This document shows positions 1 through 7,384 of a DNA stretch of 12,181 nt, piece after piece. This DNA comes from an uncultured Atopobium sp. GTDB lineage: Bacteria; Actinomycetota; Coriobacteriia; Coriobacteriales; Atopobiaceae. Under the pieces are notes generated by a model that worked only from the letters and a program-made list of their open reading frames with translations, made no database searches and was not told the origin of the DNA. Position 1 is the stretch's first letter. Every line of letters begins with the position of its first letter. Both the position numbers and the translations under genes were made by a program. The stretch is taken from the NCBI GenBank assembly GCA_938041635.1, contig CALIAD010000165.1:1-12181 (forward strand), read 5' to 3'.

Positions 1-93
1 ATGTCTGAACGATTTGCCGGAAAAGCGCACCAAGTCTGAGCTATTTGCCGGTTTTTCTCGCCATGTCTGAGTGAATTTACTCAGACTTCATGC
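1..93. repeat. 31-bp-period intergenic repeat, three units
   Basis: Three units start at 1, 32 and 63. The first two share GTCTGA-(A/G)C-(G/T)-ATTTGCCGG (3-20 and 34-51) and match at 21 of 31 positions. The third keeps GTCTGAGT but ends in a perfect inverted repeat, GTCTGAGT-GAATTT-ACTCAGAC (65-86). The array lies beyond the terminator of the minus-strand operon and may run off the left edge. The function is unknown. It could be a dispersed intergenic repeat, or a control region of a gene outside the window. Confidence 0.6.
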
Positions 94-198
94 AATTTTC
101 AGGCTCGTGTGGCGTCTGGCGAGAAACCCCGTGCACTCGCAGCGGCGCTTCGCGCGTCTGACCTGCAAGTTTGTCCGCACACGACGCTGTCGCCGTAC

Positions 199-231
199 AA
201 AAAACCGGTGCTCACCTGCGTGAACACCGGT
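199..231 (-). terminator. Rho-independent terminator after pdp
   Basis: Read on the minus strand, the arms at 220-231 and 204-215 form a 12-bp stem with one G-T wobble and a 4-base loop (216-219). A run of T follows directly (plus-strand A-tract 199-204, partly inside the stem). It lies 55 bases past the pdp stop codon and is the natural end of the minus-strand operon. The stretch 232-285 between stop and hairpin holds nothing I recognise. Confidence 0.8.
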
Positions 232-285
232 CTGACCTGCATGTTATGTGGAGCTTCCAGCGCGCGACGTACTCGCAAGCTGCGC

Positions 286-1611
286 TTATGCGAAGCGCTC
301 GACGCCGTCCTTGGAGACACGTGCAAAGAACAGCGGCTCCAGCTCAGGGGCACTCTCGCCAAAGACCAGAGCCTCGCGGAAGATGCGCTCGCCCTCGTCA
401 AGACGGCTTTCGTCGCCGGTCAGAAGCGTTGCAATAACATCGCCCTTCTCGACATAATCGCCGGTCTTGCGCTCAAGGATAATACCTGCTGCTGGGTCAA
501 TCGGATCGCCCTTCTTCTCGCGACCGGCGCCCAAAGCAACAGAGGAAATGCCCACCAGCTCGGCGTTCATAGAAGTGATATATCCGCTGGTCTCGGCCAC
601 AATGTCGCGGCGGAATGGCGCAGCTTCAAACTTGGTGGTGTCAAAGATGACCTCGTCGGTGCCGCCCTGAGCCTTGACCATCTGTGCCAGCTTAGCCAAG
701 CCCTCGCCGTTTGCAATCTGCTGGCGAGCCAGCTTACGGCAGTCCTCAACGCTTCCCTTACCTGCGAGGTTAAGCATGTTTGCAGCAAGCTCAACGCAAA
801 CGTCGGTCAAATCTTCAGGACCCTCACCCTTAAGCGTAGCCACTGCCTCAATGACCTCGAGGGAATTGCCCACGTTTTTGCCAAGAGGGCGATCCATGCC
901 AGTAATCAGAGCTGCGGTGGTACGGCCGACGTGCTCGCCAATGGAAACCATAGCATCTGCCAGCTCAATTGCGGAGTCGACGTTCTTCATGAAGGCGCCG
1001 GAACCGCACTTGACGTCCAGCAAAATGCAGTCGGAACCGGAAGCGATCTTCTTGCTCATGATGCTCGATGCAATCAGAGGCACCGAATCAACCGTTGCGG
1101 TAACGTCGCGAAGCGCGTAGAGCTTCTTGTCAGCTGGAACAAGATTGCCCGTCTGACCTGCGACGGCAACGCCAATCTCGGAGACCTGCTTGAAGAAATC
1201 TGGCTCGGAAATCTCAATGGAAAGTCCCGGAATTGCCTCAAGTTTATCCAGCGTACCGCCCGTATGGCCCAAGCCGCGGCCACTCATCTTGGCAACCTTT
1301 ACGCCAAGAGATGCAACAAGTGGGCCAACAACCAGCGTGGTTTTATCGCCAACACCGCCGGTAGAGTGTTTATCAACCTTGATACCAGGGATTGCCGAGA
1401 GGTCCATCATGTCGCCAGACTCTGCCATTGCCATGGTCAGGTGAGCCGTTTCGTGCGCGGTCATGCCCTTGTAGAAAATGGCCATCGCCAGCGCAGAGGC
1501 CTGGTAATCGGGAATATCCCCAGCTACATAGCCCGAGACAAAGTAGTCAATCTCGGCGTCGGTAAGCTCGCCGCCGTCGCGCTTCTTTTCAATCACGTCG
1601 TACATGCGCAT
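286..1611 (-). CDS. pdp: Pyrimidine-nucleoside phosphorylase (Pdp; DeoA family)
   Basis: This cytoplasmic enzyme splits uridine, thymidine or deoxyuridine with phosphate into the base and (deoxy)ribose-1-phosphate. The 441-aa length is normal for the family. Visible motifs are the phosphate-binding KHSTGGVGDK (81-90), the family signature SGRGLGHTGGTLDKLE (110-125), and R168, S183 and K187, which match the base-binding residues of Bacillus-type enzymes. K108, just before that signature, is the residue I recall separating broad-specificity Pdp from thymidine-specific DeoA, which has Met there. The symbol is therefore pdp, although deoA is a common label. The ATG at 1611 follows an AAGAGG site with 7 bases between; a Met at residue 3 is an alternative start. 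It is last in the operon, 198 bases after cdd with a terminator-like hairpin between them. Its G+C looks clearly higher than the transporter genes (60% against 48% in single 60-base samples). Confidence 0.95.
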   Translation of the reverse strand: MRMYDVIEKKRDGGELTDAEIDYFVSGYVAGDIPDYQASALAMAIFYKGMTAHETAHLTMAMAESGDMMDLSAIPGIKVDKHSTGGVGDKTTLVVGPLVASLGVKVAKMSGRGLGHTGGTLDKLEAIPGLSIEISEPDFFKQVSEIGVAVAGQTGNLVPADKKLYALRDVTATVDSVPLIASSIMSKKIASGSDCILLDVKCGSGAFMKNVDSAIELADAMVSIGEHVGRTTAALITGMDRPLGKNVGNSLEVIEAVATLKGEGPEDLTDVCVELAANMLNLAGKGSVEDCRKLARQQIANGEGLAKLAQMVKAQGGTDEVIFDTTKFEAAPFRRDIVAETSGYITSMNAELVGISSVALGAGREKKGDPIDPAAGIILERKTGDYVEKGDVIATLLTGDESRLDEGERIFREALVFGESAPELEPLFFARVSKDGVERFA

Positions 1612-1627
1612 AGTTGAACCTCTTTTC

Positions 1628-1702
1628 GCTGTTCGCGTTCGTTGCTGTTCGCGTTCGTTGCTGTTCGCGGCGCCGTCAGGCGCGTTCGTTGCCGTTCGCG
1701 TT
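1628..1702. repeat. 16-bp tandem repeat upstream of pdp, with interrupted copy
   Basis: GCTGTTCGCGTTCGTT occurs twice exactly, at 1628-1643 and 1644-1659. A third copy starts at 1660 but is split by a 12-base insert (about 1670-1681) that helps create the small inverted repeat GCGCC-GTCA-GGCGC. A partial fourth copy, GCCGTTCGCGTT, ends at 1702. The array lies in the 198-bp gap between cdd and pdp and would be in the pdp leader if transcribed. No role is known. Confidence 0.7.
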
Positions 1703-1713
1703 AACTCTCTAGT

Positions 1714-1746
1714 AAAAGAGCCGGTAGCGAGAAACTCTACCGGCTC
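1714..1746 (-). terminator. Terminator-like hairpin between cdd and pdp
   Basis: A perfect 10-bp stem (1718-1727 pairing with 1737-1746) encloses a 9-base loop. On the minus strand it is followed by TTTT (1714-1717). It lies 63 bases past the cdd stop. With only four T residues it is probably leaky, which would lower pdp transcription relative to the upstream genes, or leave pdp dependent on its own unseen promoter. Confidence 0.7.
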
Positions 1747-1809
1747 GCAATTTCATGCAACCTATCAGGTTATCTGCACCCGAAAGCGCAGGCTGCTTGA
1801 TACCGCAGC

Positions 1810-2358
1810 TTACTGGTTACTCTTGTCGTGCTCGCCGCACCCGCAGCCACAACCGTGCTCGTGACCACTGTCGGCACCCTTCACGGCGTCGTCGCACGAT
1901 GCACCGGCAGGGCTGGACTCACCCAGGTCCTCGGGACCAAATCCCATAGGCAAGATATCCTGGAGCAGATACTCGCGAGGAGCTGCATCTGCCTTGCCCA
2001 GCACAATACGGAATGTTGCAGGATCGCACCACTCGCGAATAACCTGCCTGCATACGCCGCAAGGAGTGCACCAAGCTGTTGGGGCTTCTCCCTCAGGACC
2101 GCCAACAACCGCAATGGCCACAAAATCCCTGCGACCCTCAAACACTGCGCGGAAAAACGCCGTGCGCTCAGCACAATTGGAAGGTGTATACGCAGCGTTT
2201 TCTAGGTTGGCGCCGCCGTACACCGTGCCGTCGGAGCACAATAGTGCAGCTCCAACAGCATAGTGAGAGTACGGTACATAGGCATGGTTGCGCGCCTCAA
2301 TGGCAAGCTGAACAAGAGCCTCGTTAGAAACGTGGCAAGAACCCTCTACCTCTGCCAT
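1810..2358 (-). CDS. cdd: Cytidine deaminase with His/Cys-rich C-terminal tail
   Basis: This zinc enzyme deaminates cytidine and deoxycytidine to uridine and deoxyuridine, feeding the downstream pyrimidine phosphorylase. The substrate loop NLENAAY (51-57), the CAE motif (zinc ligand C62, catalytic E64) and PCGVCRQ (zinc ligands C100 and C103) mark the small tetrameric type. The catalytic domain ends near LPMGFGPEDL (136-145), where homologs of about 130-140 aa usually stop. This protein runs on for 37 more residues to 182 aa. The tail is acidic and small-residue rich, then turns into alternating His, Gly and Cys (H166, H168, C170, C172, C174, H177), which looks metal-binding. The ATG overlaps the nupQ stop by one base (TAATG), so translation is probably coupled. 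The Shine-Dalgarno (AAGGGA) is rather distant. Confidence 0.95.
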   Translation of the reverse strand: MAEVEGSCHVSNEALVQLAIEARNHAYVPYSHYAVGAALLCSDGTVYGGANLENAAYTPSNCAERTAFFRAVFEGRRDFVAIAVVGGPEGEAPTAWCTPCGVCRQVIREWCDPATFRIVLGKADAAPREYLLQDILPMGFGPEDLGESSPAGASCDDAVKGADSGHEHGCGCGCGEHDKSNQ

Positions 2359-3281
2359 TATGCACGACTTCCCTTGATGTATGGCACGCCGTCTGCCTTA
2401 GGCGCAACGGACTTACCAACAAAGAGGACCAGCGTAATGATGGTGATGAAGTATGGAAGCATTGCAATAATCTGGCTTGGGATTGGAGTTGCGCCGCCAC
2501 CAAGAAGAATTGCCAGTGCCTGAGTAAAGCCAAAGAGCAGGCAAGCTGCATAGGTGTTCAGAGGCTTCCACTTACCAAAGATAACCGCTGCCAGCGCAAT
2601 AAAACCCTGACCAGAAATAGCGGTCTGAGTAAACTGAGAAATAATTGCCAGCGTTACAGAAGCACCACCAAATCCTGCAAGCACACCAGAAACAATAACG
2701 CAGAGGTAGCGAGTCTTACGAACGCTAATGCCCAGCGTCTCGGATGCGTGTGGGTGCTCGCCAACGGAGCGAATACGCAGGCCCCACTTGGTACGATAAA
2801 GCACAAACCAGACGAGAAGGGCGGTCAAAAGTGCAAGTACCACCGTAATGTCTACGTTCAAGCTGGAATAAGGTGTGTCGTTAAAGGCACCCTCACCAAA
2901 GAGCTTTGGCAGCTTATTGACTGCTGGAGACATTGCAGCGCCATCAAACAAAAGACGGCAGGCAAACAGAGCAATGCCAGGTGCCAGCAGGTTAATTGCA
3001 ACACCGGAAACTGTCTGGTCAGCGTTAAACGTAATAGATGCCATGGCGTGCAAAAGCGCAATAAGACCGCCTGCAATACCTGCACAAAGGAAGCCAATCC
3101 AAGGGTTTCCGGTGAGGTAGCTGCCTGCAACGCCTGCAAAGGCACCAACGCCCATCATGCCCTCAATACCAATGTTGACAACACCGGAGCGCTCGGAGAC
3201 AACGCCGCCCAGAGCACCAAAAATAAGAGGTGTCGAGTACATGAGGGTAACGGAAACAAGAAGAATCAGGTTAGTGAGCAT
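2358..3281 (-). CDS. nupQ: Nucleoside ABC transporter permease (NupQ/YufQ-like)
   Basis: This inner-membrane permease of the branched-chain amino-acid/ribose type should form the channel with NupP. The 307-aa protein is hydrophobic throughout, with many membrane segments, and carries the family motif VVNIGIEGMM near residues 34-43. A longer frame opens at 3317, but the ATG at 3281 is preferred: it has AGGAGG six bases upstream, and homologs begin with a hydrophobic segment like LTNLILLVS. This start overlaps the end of nupP by 11 bases, so its ribosome binding site lies inside nupP. The stop shares one base with the cdd start. The symbol follows the Lactococcus nup naming. Nucleoside specificity is inferred from the gene context and family. 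Confidence 0.88.
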   Translation of the reverse strand: MLTNLILLVSVTLMYSTPLIFGALGGVVSERSGVVNIGIEGMMGVGAFAGVAGSYLTGNPWIGFLCAGIAGGLIALLHAMASITFNADQTVSGVAINLLAPGIALFACRLLFDGAAMSPAVNKLPKLFGEGAFNDTPYSSLNVDITVVLALLTALLVWFVLYRTKWGLRIRSVGEHPHASETLGISVRKTRYLCVIVSGVLAGFGGASVTLAIISQFTQTAISGQGFIALAAVIFGKWKPLNTYAACLLFGFTQALAILLGGGATPIPSQIIAMLPYFITIITLVLFVGKSVAPKADGVPYIKGSRA

Positions 3282-4473
3282 TGTTTGCCTCCTCCTGAGA
3301 TGGGTCGGACGCATCACTCACTTGAGCAGCAAGCTTTGCCTCTTCTTCCTTAGCCTTCTGGGCACGCTTGTGATCAAGACGGTCGGCAAGCATTGGAATA
3401 ACGCCACCCAGAGCCATGAAGAACACGATGGTACCAATAACAATGTTGATAATCTCGGAAGGTGCACCAACCGTCTGCTGAACAGTCTGTCCACCATAAA
3501 GAAGACCAGCAAACAGGAAGGATGCAGGAATACATGCCACAGGATTGCAGTTGGCGATAAACGCAACGGACAGACCGTTAAAGCCGTTGTTCTCAAATGC
3601 TGCCAGCGTTGCAATACTGTGAGGAGCAATACCGGTAATGGTCAGAGCACCTGCAAGTCCGCAGAGTGCACCAGAAATAGCCATGCAGAGCGTAAGGTTT
3701 TTCTTAACGTTGATGCCGGTAAACTGTGCAGCGTCGCGGTTAAAACCAACAGCGCGCATCTCATAACCAACCTTGGTGCGCATAAGCAGCCAGCCAATAA
3801 AGATAGCTGCGATAATAGCAACAAAAATACCAATATTTACATCGGTACGCATAATAGCGTCGCCAATAACAGGAATATTGCGAATTGCCTCAGCACCGTC
3901 CTCGGAATTCTTCATGCCATAGAACAGTGTGGTGTAGCCAGACTCGTTAATGGAGTACGAAGAAGTTGAGTTTGGCTGGTGGAACTGTGGAAGAGAAACC
4001 ACAAAGTTGCAGAGGTAAAGGCTGATCCAGTTAAACATAATGCTGGTAATAACCTCGTTGATGCCAAACTGAGCCTTAAGCCATCCAATAATGGCACCAA
4101 TACCTGCGCCGCCTGCGGTACCAACCAAAACAACTACAGGAATCTGCAGTACAGGAGGAAGATCAAGACTGTAGCCAACAATAACGGCGAGGATAGTACC
4201 TACAATGTACTGACCCTCAGCGCCAATGTTAAAGAGGCCAACGCGGAATGCAAAAGCAACAGCAATACCCGTAAAGAGCAAAGGTGTTGCCTTAATAATG
4301 ACGTTAGAAATGTATTTTGGCTTACCTACCATGCCGCCAATAAGAGCCTCAAACGAGCTGATAGGGTCATAACCTGCAACAACCAAAATAATAGAAGCAA
4401 CCAACAGGCCAACAAAAATAGCAACAATTGCTGACGTAATGGGCTTTCTCATTATCTTTGTAAGCGTACTCAC
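3271..4473 (-). CDS. nupP: Nucleoside ABC transporter permease (NupP/YufP-like)
   Basis: This is the first permease subunit, 400 aa and longer than NupQ, as is usual for this pair. The hydrophobic N-terminal segment spans about residues 13-33, and the conserved FNIGAEGQ motif sits at 81-88. More membrane segments follow, ending in a charged Lys/Glu-rich cytoplasmic tail from about 365. The start is a GTG at 4473, backed by AGGAGGTGA (4480-4488) six bases upstream. The later ATG at residue 8 lacks such a site. GTG and the nupO stop overlap as GTGA. With NupO, NupQ and the BMP lipoprotein it should make a complete nucleoside importer of the BmpA-NupABC/YufNOPQ type. Confidence 0.9.
   Translation of the reverse strand: MSTLTKIMRKPITSAIVAIFVGLLVASIILVVAGYDPISSFEALIGGMVGKPKYISNVIIKATPLLFTGIAVAFAFRVGLFNIGAEGQYIVGTILAVIVGYSLDLPPVLQIPVVVLVGTAGGAGIGAIIGWLKAQFGINEVITSIMFNWISLYLCNFVVSLPQFHQPNSTSSYSINESGYTTLFYGMKNSEDGAEAIRNIPVIGDAIMRTDVNIGIFVAIIAAIFIGWLLMRTKVGYEMRAVGFNRDAAQFTGINVKKNLTLCMAISGALCGLAGALTITGIAPHSIATLAAFENNGFNGLSVAFIANCNPVACIPASFLFAGLLYGGQTVQQTVGAPSEIINIVIGTIVFFMALGGVIPMLADRLDHKRAQKAKEEEAKLAAQVSDASDPSQEEANNAH
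3288..3293 (-). promoter_or_regulatory. Ribosome binding site fixing the nupQ start
   Basis: AGGAGG on the minus strand lies six bases before the ATG at 3281, within the last codons of nupP. A second overlapping AGGAGG (3291-3296) sits just upstream. It argues against the longer frame that begins at 3317. Confidence 0.85.
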
Positions 4474-5999
4474 TCGGCGTCACCTCCTGCCATCAGCAGG
4501 CCAGCCTGCTCTTCAGTGATAGTACCTTGGTCAAACTCGCCAACATTCTTGCCGGCGTAAATAATTGCCATCTTATCGGCAACGTCCATAATCTCGTCCA
4601 GCTCAAAGGAAATCAGCAAAATTGCTGCACCACGGTCCCTCTCGCGAATAAGCGCCTTGTGAACAAACTCAATAGCACCAACGTCAAGACCGCGAGTTGG
4701 CTGAATGGCAATGAGGACGTCTGGGTTGGAAGAGACCTCTCGGGCGATAATAACCTTCTGCTGGTTACCACCAGAAAGTCCCGCAGCCTGATGATCTGCA
4801 CACTCAGCAGGACGAATATCAAACTCGTCAATCAGCTTCTGAGAGAATTCCTTAATCTTTGCCAGGTCAAGTGCAATGCCCTTACCAAAGGTCTCCTCGT
4901 TGTGGCGCTCAAGCACCATGTTCTCGGCAACCGTAAAGGGCAGAACCAGACCCCAACGGTGACGGTCTGAAGGAATAGTTGCAACTGCGTGGTCAATGAC
5001 TGTCTTTGGGGTTGTGCCCTGAATCTCCTCACCTTTAACGGTAATGGTGCCCGACTCAGGTTTGACCAGTGCGTTTATGGCATCGGCAAGTTCTTTCTGG
5101 CCGTTGCCGTCAATGCCTGCAAGACCAACAATCTCGCCGGCACGAATATCCAAATTAAAGCCGTTTACCTGCTCAATGCCGCGCTCGTCCTTGACGTGGA
5201 GGTCCTTAATAGAGAGAACAACCTCCCCAGGAGTTGCAGGCTTCTTTTCAACGTGCAGGTTAACGTTTCTACCCACCATAAGTGTTGCAAGCTCGGCCTC
5301 GGATGTCTTGGAGACATCAACGGTGCTCATGTACTTGCCGCGACGAATAATGGTGCACTCGTCAGCAGAAGACATAATCTCTTTAAGCTTGTGAGTAATA
5401 ACAATGATGGTTTTACCTTTGCTTACCAGGTCATGCATGATCTGAATAAGCTTCTCAATCTCCTGCGGCGTAAGAACTGCCGTAGGCTCATCAAGAATCA
5501 GCGTATCAGCGCCGCGATATAGGGCCTTCAGAATCTCAACACGCTGCTGCATACCAACAGAAATGTCTTCAATCTTGGCGTCAGGGTCTACGTCAAAGCC
5601 GTATTCCTCAACAATCTCCAGGACCTTCTCGCGAGCTCGCTTTGGATCAAGGACGCCACCAGCCTTGGTGACCTCGTTGCCCAAAACAATATTTTCTGTA
5701 ACAGTAAAGTTCTCGACCAGCATAAAGTGCTGGTGAACCATACCAATACCGTGAGCGATAGCATCGGTTGGGCCAGAAATGGATACACGCTCTCCGTTGA
5801 GGTAAACCTCGCCCTCATCAGCAGAATACAGGCCGTACAGTACGTTCATAAGCGTACTTTTACCTGCGCCGTTCTCTCCTAAAATGGCGTGGACAGTTTG
5901 CTTGCGCACGTTAAGGTCTACGGCGTCAAGAGCTTTAAACGATCCAAAAACTTTGGTAATGCCATGCATCTGAACAGCGTAATCCGAACTGACTTCCAC
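4470..5999 (-). CDS. nupO: Nucleoside ABC transporter ATP-binding protein, two ABC domains (NupO/YufO-like)
   Basis: This cytoplasmic ATPase subunit powers the NupPQ permeases. The 509-aa protein carries two fused nucleotide-binding domains. Domain 1 is intact: Walker A GENGAGKS (41-48), Q-loop Q90, signature SVGMQQ (147-152), Walker B LILDE (167-171) and H203. Domain 2 is degenerate, as in ribose/nucleoside ATPases: Walker A reads GIDGNGQK (295-302), the signature LSGGNQQ (408-414) is intact, Walker B ends IQPT without the catalytic Glu, and the H-loop position has no His. One functional ATP site is therefore likely. The start is a GTG at 5999 with a near-perfect AAAGGAGGTG (6004-6013) upstream. 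It overlaps nupP by 4 bases and follows the binding-protein gene after 145 bp. Confidence 0.94.
   Translation of the reverse strand: MEVSSDYAVQMHGITKVFGSFKALDAVDLNVRKQTVHAILGENGAGKSTLMNVLYGLYSADEGEVYLNGERVSISGPTDAIAHGIGMVHQHFMLVENFTVTENIVLGNEVTKAGGVLDPKRAREKVLEIVEEYGFDVDPDAKIEDISVGMQQRVEILKALYRGADTLILDEPTAVLTPQEIEKLIQIMHDLVSKGKTIIVITHKLKEIMSSADECTIIRRGKYMSTVDVSKTSEAELATLMVGRNVNLHVEKKPATPGEVVLSIKDLHVKDERGIEQVNGFNLDIRAGEIVGLAGIDGNGQKELADAINALVKPESGTITVKGEEIQGTTPKTVIDHAVATIPSDRHRWGLVLPFTVAENMVLERHNEETFGKGIALDLAKIKEFSQKLIDEFDIRPAECADHQAAGLSGGNQQKVIIAREVSSNPDVLIAIQPTRGLDVGAIEFVHKALIRERDRGAAILLISFELDEIMDVADKMAIIYAGKNVGEFDQGTITEEQAGLLMAGGDAE
4480..4488 (-). promoter_or_regulatory. Ribosome binding site fixing the GTG start of nupP
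   Basis: AGGAGGTGA on the minus strand lies six bases before the GTG at 4473, inside the end of nupO. It supports GTG over the later ATG at 4452. Confidence 0.8.
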
Positions 6000-6003
6000 G
6001 AGC

Positions 6004-6013
6004 CACCTCCTTT
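6004..6013 (-). promoter_or_regulatory. Ribosome binding site fixing the GTG start of nupO
   Basis: AAAGGAGGTG, nearly the full complement of the 16S rRNA tail, ends four bases before the GTG at 5999. It is among the strongest sites in the window and supports the non-ATG start. Confidence 0.85.
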
Positions 6014-6027
6014 ACACACTTGCTAGA

Positions 6028-6122
6028 GGTGAGGAGTGCCAAAGAGCACCCCTCACCAGCAAATCCAAACTCATCAACCTTTTGGGCCTGTCAGACGGCA
6101 AAACTATCTGACGAGAAACCCA
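6028..6122 (-). other. Two hairpins between the binding-protein gene and nupO
   Basis: The 145-bp gap holds two inverted repeats. At 6028-6057, 7-bp (GGTGAGG/CCTCACC) and 4-bp (GTGC/GCAC) stems flank one mismatch and enclose a 6-base loop. At 6083-6122, GTCAGA (6090-6095) pairs with TCTGAC (6107-6112), with an outer TGGG/CCCA. Neither has a T-tract on the minus strand, so neither is a classic terminator. Stems after a binding-protein gene often protect the upstream mRNA, giving more binding protein than transporter. That role is inferred here. Confidence 0.5.
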
Positions 6123-6144
6123 AGACATAGAACTAAGTCAGAGC

Positions 6145-7221
6145 TTAGCTCAAAGACTTGACGTACTTGTCCAGGTCGTCCTTGCTTGCAGGAGGAACAA
6201 CGGAGCCAGCCTTGATCTTGTCGAGAAGGTCAGTAGCTGCCTTGTAGGTGTCCTCGCCCATGAGGTGGTGATCCTCAGCAATTCCAACAGCGTCCTCGGA
6301 AGCGCCCAGGGAAACAGTAGTGCCACCCTTCTGGCCGTCCTTCAGGATCTTCTCGGAAATCTCAACGATAGCAACGTTAACGCGCTTAAGAGCAGAGGTC
6401 AGTACGTTCTCTGGAGCAAGATATGCCTGGTCACGGTCAACGCCGATAGCAAGCTTGTTTGCGTCCTTAGCTGCCTCAATAACGCCGGTTCCTACGCCGC
6501 CTGCAGCGTGGAAGACAACGTCGCAACCATCGGAGTACATGGAGTTAGCAATAGCCTTGCCCTTTGCAGCATCTGAGAAGGACTCTGCGTACTGTGCAGA
6601 AACCTCAACGTTGGTGCCCTTTTCCTTGTTTGCATAAGCAACGCCGCCGCGGTAACCATACTCAAACTGGTCGATAAGTGCGGAAGAAATGCCGCCAACA
6701 AAGCCAACCTTGCCAGTCTTTGTGGTGCGAGCAGCAATGTAGCCAACAACAAAGGAAGGCTCCTGAGCACGGAACATTACGCCGGTGAAGTTGGAAACCT
6801 GAGACTCGTTGCCGTTGTCAATGATGGCAAACTGGGTGTTTGGATTGTCCTTAGCAGCCTTAAGGGTTGCGTCTGCCATAGCAAAGCCAACGCCCCAAAC
6901 AAGGTCGGACTCTGCGTCAACAGCCTTATCAAGGTTGGTTGCATAATCGGAATCCTGCTTGGACTCAAGGTAGCTGACATCCCAGCCGTTCTTGTCCTTG
7001 AGCTCGGTCATGCCCTCCCAAGCAGACTGGTTAAAGGACTGGTCGTTAACACCACCAGTGTCGGTAACCATGGTGAGCTTCTTTTTCTTCTCACCTGATG
7101 CCTTCTGGCCGCCGTCGTCCTTCTTGGGGTTGTTGCAGCCTGCAAGACCTGCGAGTGCTGCAAATGCGCCAGCGCCGGTTGCGCCGGTCACAAAACTACG
7201 ACGAGAAACGTTCTTGTTCAT
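6145..7221 (-). CDS. BMP-family nucleoside-binding lipoprotein of the ABC importer
   Basis: This is the extracytoplasmic substrate-binding lipoprotein (BmpA/PnrA/NupN family), which delivers nucleosides to NupOPQ. The 358-aa precursor begins with a twin-arginine-like stretch, SRRSFV (6-11), then a hydrophobic Ala/Gly segment and a lipobox LAGC with the lipidation cysteine at C29. A charged Lys/Gly linker (32-48) leads into the mature domain, which starts LTMVTDTGGVNDQSFNQSAW, typical of BMP proteins. Other family-like stretches are GVGFAMADA, FVGG, and GVGTGVIEAA followed by IGVDRDQA. The ATG at 7221 has AAGGAG eight bases upstream. The gene stands apart from deoD by 163 bp and from nupO by 145 bp. 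Nucleoside specificity is inferred from the neighbours. No nup symbol is assigned because naming varies. Confidence 0.92.
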   Translation of the reverse strand: MNKNVSRRSFVTGATGAGAFAALAGLAGCNNPKKDDGGQKASGEKKKKLTMVTDTGGVNDQSFNQSAWEGMTELKDKNGWDVSYLESKQDSDYATNLDKAVDAESDLVWGVGFAMADATLKAAKDNPNTQFAIIDNGNESQVSNFTGVMFRAQEPSFVVGYIAARTTKTGKVGFVGGISSALIDQFEYGYRGGVAYANKEKGTNVEVSAQYAESFSDAAKGKAIANSMYSDGCDVVFHAAGGVGTGVIEAAKDANKLAIGVDRDQAYLAPENVLTSALKRVNVAIVEISEKILKDGQKGGTTVSLGASEDAVGIAEDHHLMGEDTYKAATDLLDKIKAGSVVPPASKDDLDKYVKSLS

Positions 7222-7384
7222 TCCGTGCTCTCCTTACCTCATGTGGCGGGAACGTCCAGCTTTAGTGCTGGATCTTTATGAGAAGTTGACCAAACTCCCC
7301 TAACTTAAGCGGAAAATCCGCATGGTTCCAAAACAAACAGCAATGGCAAACTGCCTATCTGCGATGCTTTACGCAACAAGTGCC
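7222..7384 (-). other. Intergenic region deoD to binding-protein gene, small hairpins
   Basis: Small inverted repeats are visible: TCCAGC/GCTGGA around a 6-base loop (7255-7272), GCGGA/TCCGC around a 3-base loop, and GGCA/TGCC (7345-7355), which on the minus strand leads into T-rich sequence. The last could be a weak terminator after deoD. I cannot name a promoter with confidence, though the gap could hold one for the transporter genes. Confidence 0.35.

Noticed and set aside
1..93. CRISPR array at the left edge
   Set aside because: Only two good units with 13-base gaps, the third is diverged, and spacers would be too short.
109..1617. 502-aa open frame on the plus strand opposite pdp
   Set aside because: It is the antisense mirror of a clearly conserved gene, has no ribosome binding site and its translation shows no family motif.
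3157..3969. 270-aa plus-strand frame opposite nupP/nupQ
   Set aside because: Antisense shadow of membrane-protein codons, rich in Asn/Thr/Cys/Arg with no domain.
4470..5999. Degenerate second ABC domain as a sign of gene decay
   Set aside because: Loss of the GKS lysine context and the catalytic Glu in domain 2 is usual for ribose/nucleoside-type double ATPases.
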